This document shows positions 53,304-59,529 of a DNA stretch of 59,529 nt, piece after piece (position 1 is the first letter of the stretch; each line of letters begins with the position of its first letter). The position numbers were made by a program, and so were the translations under genes. The notes beneath the pieces are model-generated. The model had not been told where the DNA came from. It did not search any database and saw only the letters and a program-made list of their open reading frames with translations. The stretch lies in assembly GCF_003172935.1 (NCBI RefSeq), contig NZ_QGKS01000239.1, positions 1 through 59,529 on the forward strand, given 5' to 3'. The stretch is from Micromonospora sicca. Lineage in GTDB: Bacteria > Actinomycetota > Actinomycetes > Mycobacteriales > Micromonosporaceae.

Positions 53304-53843
53304 ATGGCCGGCATGACCTGGAGAGCGCCGGAGATCACCCGGACCAACGAACCGTACGTCGCCGACGAGCGGACCATGCTGGAAGGCTGGCTCGACTACC
53401 ACCGGCAGACCCTGCTGATGAAGTGCGCCGGCCTCACCGCCGAACAGTTGAAGACCCCCAGCGTGGAGCCGTCGGGGCTGACCCTGCTCGGCCTGGTCCG
53501 GCACATGGCGGACGTGGAGCGCTGGTGGTTCCGGATCCGGGCCGCCGGCCAGGACATCGCCGGCCTCTACGACGCCGAGGAGGACCCGGACGCCGACCTC
53601 AACGCCGTCGCCGACGCCGACCCGGAAGCCACCTTCGCCACCTTCGCCGCGGAGGTCGAGGCCGCCCGGGCCGCCGCCGCGGACCTCTCGCTGGACGACA
53701 CCTTCCTGCGTCGCCGCCCCGGCGGCAGCGCCGACGAGATGAACGTCCGCTGGGTGTACGTGCACATGATCGAGGAGTACGCCCGGCACAACGGCCACGC
53801 CGACCTGATCCGCGAACGCATCGACGGGGTCACCGGCGACTGA
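53304..53843 (+). CDS. DinB/DUF664 family protein
   Basis: A 179-aa helical-bundle protein of the DinB/DUF664 type. The conserved metal-binding His residues are in LLGLVRHMADVERWWF and VHMIEEYARHNGHADLI. Family members include mycothiol- or bacillithiol-dependent transferases, so a thiol-S-transferase role is possible. The start is ATG 53304 or 53313. A strong bidirectional terminator follows. Confidence 0.9.
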   Translation: MAGMTWRAPEITRTNEPYVADERTMLEGWLDYHRQTLLMKCAGLTAEQLKTPSVEPSGLTLLGLVRHMADVERWWFRIRAAGQDIAGLYDAEEDPDADLNAVADADPEATFATFAAEVEAARAAAADLSLDDTFLRRRPGGSADEMNVRWVYVHMIEEYARHNGHADLIRERIDGVTGD

Positions 53844-53861
53844 CGCGTGATCCACTCCAGG

Positions 53862-53910
53862 TCGCCGAGGTGGCGGGGTCGTCCCGATCGGGCTGCCGCC
53901 ACCTCGGCGA
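53862..53910. terminator. bidirectional terminator between convergent genes
   Basis: A perfect 15-base inverted repeat (tcgccgaggtggcgg / ccgccacctcggcga) with a 19-base loop lies between the convergent stops of the DinB and HAD genes. It has no T-run, as is common in high-GC actinobacteria. Confidence 0.7.
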
Positions 53911-53922
53911 GACGGAGTCGCC

Positions 53923-54543
53923 TCAGTACGCCAGCGCCGCCCGCAGGTAGCGCAGGTCGTCCGGGCCGCCCCAGCGAAGCGCGGAGAGCCCGGCGGCGCG
54001 GGCGCCGCGGACGGCCCGGTCCTCGTCGTCGGTGAAGAGCACCCGGGCCGGCGGGGTCTCCAGCGCCGCACAGGCCGCCTCGAAGTACTCCTTGGCCGGC
54101 TTGTGCACGCCGATCACCGAGGAGTTGACGACAACGTCCAGCTCTTCGGTGAGGCCGAGCGCGGCGATGTCCGCGTCGAGCAGGTCGGTGGCGTTGGTGC
54201 CCAACCCCACCCGTACGCCGGCCGCCCGAACCTCGCGGAGGAACGCGAGCACGTCCTGGTCGACCTCGCCCCGGTAGCGCTGCCACTCCTCGACGGCCGC
54301 GCGGGCCCGTGCGGGGTCGCCCACCGAGGGGGTGAGCGCCTCGGCCACGCTGGTCATCCACTCGGCGTGGCTGACCTTGCCGGTGAGCACCGGCTGGAGC
54401 AGGCCCCAGGACATGGCGATCTCACCGAGGACGCCGTTGGGGAGCCCGTAGTCCCGCTCGACGGCGGCGGCCACCGCCGGGTCCCAGCGGCGCAGCACGC
54501 CGTCGAAGTCCACCAGGAGCGCCGTCGCGCGTTCCCGAGCCAC
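53923..54543 (-). CDS. HAD-family hydrolase
   Basis: A 206-aa haloacid-dehalogenase-fold phosphatase. Motif I is LLVDFDGVLRRWD, with the nucleophile DFD. Motif II is VGLGTNATDL, motif III Lys is in GVHKPAKEYFEAA, and motif IV is VLFTDDEDRAV. The cap domain is helical. GTG 54543 overlaps the smc stop (TAG then GTG sharing a base), so it is coupled to smc. The substrate is unknown. Confidence 0.9.
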   Translation of the reverse strand: MARERATALLVDFDGVLRRWDPAVAAAVERDYGLPNGVLGEIAMSWGLLQPVLTGKVSHAEWMTSVAEALTPSVGDPARARAAVEEWQRYRGEVDQDVLAFLREVRAAGVRVGLGTNATDLLDADIAALGLTEELDVVVNSSVIGVHKPAKEYFEAACAALETPPARVLFTDDEDRAVRGARAAGLSALRWGGPDDLRYLRAALAY

Positions 54544-57500
54544 TAGTCGTTCTCCTCGCCGCGGCCAGGCCGCTCGTCGTCCTCGGTCCGGTTGAGCCGT
54601 TGGCTGATCACCTGGGTGACCCCGCTGCGCATGGTCACCCCGTAGAGCGCGTCGGCGATCTCCATGGTCCGCTTCTGGTGGGTGATGACGATCAGCTGAC
54701 TCTTCTCCCGCAACTGTGCCAGCAGCGTGATCAGGCGTCCCAGGTTCACGTCGTCGAGGGCCGCCTCCACCTCGTCCATGATGTAGAACGGGCTGGGCCG
54801 GGCGCGGAAGATCGCCACCAGCATCGCCACCGCGGTCAGCGACCGCTCGCCGCCGGAGAGCAGCGACAGCCGCTTGATCTTCTTGCCCGGCGGCCGGGCC
54901 TCGACCTCCACGCCGGTGGCGAGCAGGTCCTCCGGGTCGGTGAGGATCAACCGGCCCTCGCCACCGGGGAAGAGCACGGTGAAGACCTGCTCGAACTCCC
55001 GGGCGGTGTCGGCGAACGCGCTGGCGAAGACCTCCAGGATCCGGTCGTCCACGTCCTTGACCACCGTGAGCAGGTCCCGCCGGGTGGCCTTGAGGTCCTC
55101 CAGCTGCTCGGAGAGGAACTTGTAGCGCTCCTCCAGCGCGGCGAACTCCTCCAGCGCGAGCGGGTTGACCTTGCCCAGCAGGGCCAGCTCCCGTTCCGCC
55201 TTGGCGGCCCGCTTCTCCTGCACCGGCCGCTCGTACCGGACCGGCTCGGGCACCGGCAGGCCGTCCCGTTCGGCCGCCGCCACGTCCACCTGGGTGGGCG
55301 GGACGAGCTGGGCCGGGCCGTACTCGGCGACCAGGGTCTCCACGTCCAGGCCGAAGTCCTCGGCGGCCTTGGCCTCCAACTGCTCGATGCGCAGCCGCTG
55401 TTCGGCGCGGGCCACCTCGTCCCGGTGCACCTGGCTGGTGAGCCGCTCCAGCTCCGCGCCGAGCCGCTTGGCCGCACCGCGTACCTCCTGGAGCTCCGCC
55501 TCGCGGGCGGCGCGCTCGCGGGCGACGCCGTCGCGGTGCTCCTCGGCCCGGGCGATGGACTCGGTGAGCCGGGTCAGCGCCTCGCGGGCGCCGCCGACCA
55601 CGGCCCGGGCGATCGCCGCGCCGCGGGTCCGGGCCGCCCGCCGGGCCGCCGCGCGTTCCCGCGCGGCCCGCTCGGCGGTCGCCTGCCGGGCGAGCGAGTC
55701 GGCCCGGCCGGCGATCGACGAGACGCGCTCCTCGGCGGTACGCACCGCGAGCCGGACCTCCATCTCGTTCTGCCGGGCCTGGGGCACCATCGCGGCGAGC
55801 TGGTCGCGTTCCTCGGTGGACGGTTCGGCGTCGAGGGGGGTGTCCTCGGCCAGCCGCAGCCGCTCCTCCAGCTCGGCCAGGGCCAGCAGGTCCCGCTCCC
55901 GGGCCGCCTCGGCGCGGGCCCGGGACTCGCCCAGCCGGTCCGTCTCCGCCTTCGCCGAGCGGGCGGCCGCGCCCAGCTCGGCGAGCCGGCGGGCGGCCGC
56001 GTTGCGGTGGCCCTCCGCCTCCCGCTTGGCGGCGGCGGCGTGCTGCACGGCCTCCTTCGCGGCGGCCACCTCGGCACGGGCGTCGACGAGTTGCTCGCGC
56101 AGCTCCGCGCTGGTCCGTTCGGCGGTGAGCCGGTTGGCCCGGGCCTCCTCGACGGCGGCCTGGACCTCGATGTAGCTGGCCGCCTTGGCCGACCCGCCGG
56201 CCGCCGCGTACGCCCCGACCACGTCCCCGTCCGGGGTGACCGCGCGCAGCTCCGGGTTGCCGGCGACCAGCTCGGCCGCGGCGGCCAGGTCGTCGACCAG
56301 CACCACGTCGCGCAGCGCCCGGTGCACGGCCGGGCGGATGTCGGCGCCGCACTCCACCAGGTCGGGCGCCCAGTGGGCGCCGTCGGGCAGCTTGGGGCGC
56401 AGCGCGTCGGCCGGACCGGCCATCCCGGGCCCGGCCGGGCTGCCGACCAGCAGTCCGGCCCGCCCGGAGTCGGAGATCTTCAGCAGCCGCATCGCCTCGA
56501 CGGCCTCGTCCACCCCGCTGACCGCCACCGCGTCGGCGAGCCCGCCGAGCGCGGCGGCCAGCGCCGCCTCGCGGCCCGGGGCGACGGTGAGCAGCCCGGC
56601 CAGGCTGCCGAGCAGGCCGGGCACCTGGTCGGCGCGGGCCAGCAGCGCGCCCGCGCCGTCCTTGCGGCGCAGGCCGAGAGCGAGGGCCTCCTCGCGGGCC
56701 TTCCAGGTGGCGGCGTCCTTCTCGGCGGCGCGTTCGGCGTCGGCGAGGGTCCGGACGGTGGCCTGGGCCCGCTCCTGGGCGGCCACCGCCTCGGCGTGCC
56801 GGGCGTCGAGGTCGGCGTTGTCCCGGTCCGCCTCGGTGGACACCTCCTCGACGGCGTCCAGCTCCGCCTGGGCCTTCTCGGCGCGGGCCATCGCGTCGGC
56901 GTGGGCGGCGGCGAGCCGTTCGATCTCCTCGCCGGCGCTGGTGGTCCGGGCCCGGGCCGAGTTCACCTGACCGGTGAGCCGGGCCAGCCCCTCCCGCCGG
57001 TCGGCGATGGCCTTGGCGGCGGAGACCAGCTCCCGCTCGGCGGCGGCGAGCTGCCGTTCCAGCTCCTGCCGGTGCTCGACGGCCTCGGCCAACCGGATCT
57101 GGTCCTCGGTCAGCGCCGCGCGCAGCTCCTCCTCCTGCTCGCGGACCCGCTGCGACTCGGCCTCCAGCTGGTCCGGGTCGCGGCCCGGGCGCTCGTCGTC
57201 GCCGACGGCGCTGAGGTGGCGCAGCCGCTCGCGGGCGAGCTGCTCGATCGAACGGAACCGCTCGGAGAGGGCGGAAAGCTTGTACCAGGTGTCCTGGGCG
57301 GCGGCGAGCAGCGGCGCGTCCTCGGCGAGGGCGCCCTCCAGCTCGCCGAGCCGGGCCTGCACCTCGGTGTGCTCCGCCTCGATCTGCTCCCGCCGCTCGC
57401 GCAGCGCCGTCTCGTCGGCGATCTCCTTGTCCAGCGTGGTGCGCAGGGTGGCGAGGTCGTCGGCGAGCAGCCGCAGCCGGGCGTCACGCAGGTTGGCCTG

Positions 57501-58154
57501 GATGGCGGCGGCGCGGCGGGCCACCTCGGCCTGCCGGCCCAGCGGCTTGAGCTGGCGGCGCAGCTCGGCGGTGAGGTCGGTGAGCCGGTTGAGGTTGGTC
57601 TGCATCGCGTCGAGCTTCCGCAGCGCCTTCTCCTTGCGCTTGCGGTGCTTGAGGACGCCGGCCGCCTCCTCGATGAACGCCCGCCGGTCCTCCGGCTTGG
57701 CGTGCAGCATGCCGTCCAGCCGCCCCTGGCCGACGATGATGTGCATCTCCCGGCCGATGCCGGAGTCCGACAGCAGCTCCTGGATGTCCAGCAGGCGGCA
57801 GGAGTCGCCGTTGATCTCGTACTCGCTCTCGCCGGAGCGGAACATCCGGCGGGTGATGGAGACCTCGGTGTACTCGATCGGCAGCGCGCCGTCGGTGTTG
57901 TCGATGGTGAGGGTGACCTCGGCCCGGCCCAGCGGCGCCCGCCCGGCGGTGCCGGCGAAGATGACGTCCTCCATCTTGCCGCCGCGCAGCGCCTTGGCGC
58001 CCTGCTCGCCGAGCACCCAGGCGATGGCGTCGACGACGTTGGACTTGCCGGAGCCGTTCGGGCCCACCACGCAGGTGATCCCGGGCTCCAGCTTCAGCGT
58101 CGTCGCGGAGGCGAAGGACTTGAAGCCCTTCACCGTCAGGCTCTTGAGATGCAC
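54543..58154 (-). CDS. smc: chromosome partition protein SMC
   Basis: A 1203-aa SMC ATPase that compacts and segregates chromosomes with ScpA/ScpB. The N-terminal ABC half has VHLKSLTVKGFKSFASATTL, Walker A GPNGSGKSN and REMHIIVGQGRLD. Two long coiled coils flank a Gly-rich hinge around residues 510-660. The C-terminal half has the signature LLSGGERSLTAVAML and Walker B FYIMDEVEAALDD. GTG 58154 is the family start; the frame opens further upstream without support. Length is normal. Confidence 0.96.
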   Translation of the reverse strand: MHLKSLTVKGFKSFASATTLKLEPGITCVVGPNGSGKSNVVDAIAWVLGEQGAKALRGGKMEDVIFAGTAGRAPLGRAEVTLTIDNTDGALPIEYTEVSITRRMFRSGESEYEINGDSCRLLDIQELLSDSGIGREMHIIVGQGRLDGMLHAKPEDRRAFIEEAAGVLKHRKRKEKALRKLDAMQTNLNRLTDLTAELRRQLKPLGRQAEVARRAAAIQANLRDARLRLLADDLATLRTTLDKEIADETALRERREQIEAEHTEVQARLGELEGALAEDAPLLAAAQDTWYKLSALSERFRSIEQLARERLRHLSAVGDDERPGRDPDQLEAESQRVREQEEELRAALTEDQIRLAEAVEHRQELERQLAAAERELVSAAKAIADRREGLARLTGQVNSARARTTSAGEEIERLAAAHADAMARAEKAQAELDAVEEVSTEADRDNADLDARHAEAVAAQERAQATVRTLADAERAAEKDAATWKAREEALALGLRRKDGAGALLARADQVPGLLGSLAGLLTVAPGREAALAAALGGLADAVAVSGVDEAVEAMRLLKISDSGRAGLLVGSPAGPGMAGPADALRPKLPDGAHWAPDLVECGADIRPAVHRALRDVVLVDDLAAAAELVAGNPELRAVTPDGDVVGAYAAAGGSAKAASYIEVQAAVEEARANRLTAERTSAELREQLVDARAEVAAAKEAVQHAAAAKREAEGHRNAAARRLAELGAAARSAKAETDRLGESRARAEAARERDLLALAELEERLRLAEDTPLDAEPSTEERDQLAAMVPQARQNEMEVRLAVRTAEERVSSIAGRADSLARQATAERAARERAAARRAARTRGAAIARAVVGGAREALTRLTESIARAEEHRDGVARERAAREAELQEVRGAAKRLGAELERLTSQVHRDEVARAEQRLRIEQLEAKAAEDFGLDVETLVAEYGPAQLVPPTQVDVAAAERDGLPVPEPVRYERPVQEKRAAKAERELALLGKVNPLALEEFAALEERYKFLSEQLEDLKATRRDLLTVVKDVDDRILEVFASAFADTAREFEQVFTVLFPGGEGRLILTDPEDLLATGVEVEARPPGKKIKRLSLLSGGERSLTAVAMLVAIFRARPSPFYIMDEVEAALDDVNLGRLITLLAQLREKSQLIVITHQKRTMEIADALYGVTMRSGVTQVISQRLNRTEDDERPGRGEEND

Positions 58155-58405
58155 CTTCTCGATCCTCGTCCGGTGGCCGCCGTACCGTCGCCGGCTGCGC
58201 GGACCTGGTGAACCCGCAGAGTAACCCGGGGGTCGGGGCACCGCCGCACGCGACCCACCCGCGCCGGTCGCGCGCCGATCCGCCAGGAGTGTTCGCCGGT
58301 GGCGAGAATTACAAGATCGCTATTCGCGTTCCGCCCCCGGCGCGCATTTCCCCGAGCGATTCACAAGATCGGGAAAGCGGCGAGGAAATGGGTGCGGACA
58401 GAACT
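58155..58405. other. intergenic region upstream of smc
   Basis: No gene is recognised here. Two copies of acaagatcg occur 52 bases apart (58311-58319 and 58363-58371) in AT-richer sequence that may hold the smc promoter. A plus-strand frame spans it but has no recognisable content. Confidence 0.35.
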
Positions 58406-58438
58406 GCGCGCCGGCACTTGAGTGTCGGCGCGCTTTTT
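58406..58438 (+). terminator. intrinsic terminator hairpin with T-run
   Basis: A 12-pair stem (gcgcgccggcac / gtgtcggcgcgc, one G-T pair) with a ttga loop is followed by ttttt on the plus strand. It is the most canonical intrinsic terminator in the window. Its plus-strand orientation points to an unseen plus-strand transcript, although the stem may also serve the minus-strand small gene ending at 58474. Confidence 0.7.
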
Positions 58439-58473
58439 CGTGTGGTGCGATTCAGTTTTCCGACAACCGGAGA

Positions 58474-58668
58474 TCAGGTCAGCGCCGGCTCGGCCAGCCG
58501 GAGGAGGTCGTCAGCCTCCGCCGCGGCCGCCGCAAGCCGATCGTTCTCGGCGCGCAGACGCGTGATCTCGAACTCCAGTGCCTGAACCCTGGCACGCAGT
58601 CGGGTGACCTCGTCGAGCAGACGCCGGTCGGGCGCTGCACCTACGTGGCCGTAGAGGGCCTTCGCCAT
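58474..58668 (-). CDS. small conserved actinobacterial coiled-coil protein
   Basis: A 64-aa protein starting MAKALYGHVGAAPDRRLLDE after an AAGGAG site. The rest is a heptad-patterned coil (VTRLRARVQALEFEITRLRA) ending LLRLAEPALT. Small proteins of this form, with an invariant MAKAL-GHVG start, recur in actinobacteria and are unnamed. A promoter-like element lies about 115 bases upstream and a hairpin just downstream, so it appears to be a monocistronic gene. Confidence 0.8.
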   Translation of the reverse strand: MAKALYGHVGAAPDRRLLDEVTRLRARVQALEFEITRLRAENDRLAAAAAEADDLLRLAEPALT

Positions 58669-58781
58669 GCTGACTCCTTGATATGCGCTGCCGGAAAGGC
58701 CGGCCAACGCGCGCCCCTGGTGTTCGCGGCTGCCATCCCACCGATAAGTGGGCATGACCGGGCGCGACTGGCGACACCTAC

Positions 58782-58811
58782 ATATTGAGCCGAAAACCCC
58801 TCCTTCGTCAA
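58782..58811 (-). promoter_or_regulatory. candidate promoter for the small coiled-coil gene
   Basis: On the minus strand TTGACG and CAATAT are separated by 18 bases, which gives a leader of about 105 bases. The 374-base gap (58669-59042) otherwise holds only a short dyad, cccac-n6-gtggg near 58739-58754. Confidence 0.45.
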
Positions 58812-59042
58812 GTTCCCGCAGGCCGTAGATCATCTCCACGTCGACCTGTCCACTTGTCGGGGGGCTGCCACAAGGCGCGGACACGCTCTGTCCGGACGAC
58901 TTAACTGTACGCCCGGGATTGCGCGAACGCCTCCACCCGTCTGTCCGCTTCCCCTTAACTCTTTCTTAGCCACGTTGCCGCAGCTCGTGGCCCACCCGTA
59001 CGGTCAGCCCGGCCCGCAACCGACCCCGTGGAGGCGACAGGC

Positions 59043-59529
59043 GTGTACCGCTGGACCGACCCGACCGACCCGGACGACGCTCACCGACGTCCCGAGCCGC
59101 CGACCGACCACCCCCCGGCGTGGCTCACCGACCGGCCGGAGCCGCGGTCGTCGTACCTCTTCGGTGACGAGCCGGCGGAGCCCGGGCACGCCTGGCGGGA
59201 GCGCCCCACCGAGCGGTGGCAGCCCGACCGGACCGGTGAACTCCCCTTCCCGGTGGCACCGTTCGAGCAGCCTGACGCCTACTGCGCCGACCGCACGGGC
59301 GAGTTGCCCCGGGTCGCCCCGTTCGAGGAGGCCGGCCGTCACCCCGGCGGCTACCCCGGGCCCGACGGGGCGACCCCGGCCGACCTGACCGCGTTCCGGG
59401 CCGCCCCCGATGCAGGCCCCGGCGGCTCCGGCGAGGGCCGGCACCGGCAGGCCCGGCGCTTCCCCCGGCCGCTCCTGATCGGCGGGGCCGCCGCCGCGGC
59501 GACCCTGGTGGTGAGCCTTATAAACATCT
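59043..59529 (+). CDS. 5' part of a membrane-anchored protein (cut by the window end)
   Basis: From GTG 59043, eight bases after a GGAGG site, a frame runs to the window end (about 162 codons). It starts VYRWTDPTDPDDAHRRPEPP and is rich in Pro, Asp, Glu and Arg. Two related blocks are RTGELPFPVAPFE and RTGELPRVAPFE. A hydrophobic segment (PLLIGGAAAAATLVVSL) begins after a basic stretch (RQARRFPRP), as in a type II membrane anchor with an extracytoplasmic domain beyond the window. The function is unknown. The last 13 bases may not be genomic. Confidence 0.6.
   Translation, partial: MYRWTDPTDPDDAHRRPEPPTDHPPAWLTDRPEPRSSYLFGDEPAEPGHAWRERPTERWQPDRTGELPFPVAPFEQPDAYCADRTGELPRVAPFEEAGRHPGGYPGPDGATPADLTAFRAAPDAGPGGSGEGRHRQARRFPRPLLIGGAAAAATLVVSLINI
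59517..59529. other. adapter-like sequence at the window end
   Basis: The last 13 bases (cttataaacatct) differ by one base from the end of the reverse-complemented Tn5/Nextera mosaic end (cttatacacatct). They are abruptly AT-rich and interrupt a continuing hydrophobic segment. Confidence 0.6.

Noticed and set aside
54600..58211. A 1203-codon plus-strand frame opposite smc
   Set aside because: It mirrors the smc codons, is Gly/Leu/Val low-complexity and has no domain; smc is unambiguous.

Overview
High-GC actinobacterial DNA, most likely from Micromonospora or a close relative. The evidence is the strong third-position G/C bias, frequent GTG starts, XRE/DUF397 pairs, a GlnR-type operator before amt, and a smc-ftsY-amt-glnB-glnD / ffh / rpsP-khpA-rimM-trmD-rplS-lepB-rnhB-DUF2469 backbone. 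From memory, this is the order seen in Mycobacterium tuberculosis. No tRNA, rRNA, CRISPR array or prophage was recognised. The window is probably a whole contig: its last 13 bases look like a sequencing-adapter remnant and its first 65 bases hold a short direct repeat.

Layout. 0.1-6 kb: a small hypothetical protein, xerC, a class V aminotransferase, an M23 peptidase frame with no stop of its own, a methyltransferase and a sulfite-oxidase-like enzyme. 6-14.3 kb (minus strand): DUF2469, rnhB, NUDIX, two signal peptidases, rplS, trmD, rimM, khpA, rpsP, DUF402 and proS. 14.4-16.9 kb: an IS607-type transposon (tnpA, tnpB) sitting inside a decayed gene whose frame is restored when the element is removed. 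16.9-20.9 kb: TetR, an amidohydrolase, a small Cys-motif protein divergent from an AlpA-like DNA-binding protein, then ffh.

21-42.3 kb: about 21 kb lies between ffh and glnD. It carries a Wzx/Wzy-type exopolysaccharide locus: tyrosine phosphatase, Wzz/BY-kinase, a glycosyltransferase broken by two single-base frameshifts, gmd, fcl, a GT11 fucosyltransferase, a flippase, two GT2 enzymes and a Wzy-like polymerase. An LCP ligase, an XRE/DUF397 module with two small divergent genes, and an ABC/two-component operon follow, then an initiating sugar-phosphate transferase. The two ends of this segment look like copies of one divergent gene pair (sugar transferase and phosphatase). The transferase has decayed in the left copy and the phosphatase in the right copy. 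The predicted product is an L-fucose-containing surface polysaccharide attached to the envelope by the LCP protein.

42.4-59.5 kb: the GlnR-type nitrogen operon amt-glnB-glnD, a phosphotransferase, ftsY, a PhoD-like phosphoesterase, a MarR-regulated MFS exporter with a universal stress protein, a DinB protein, an HAD hydrolase and smc. A small coiled-coil protein and the 5' part of a membrane-anchored protein complete the window.
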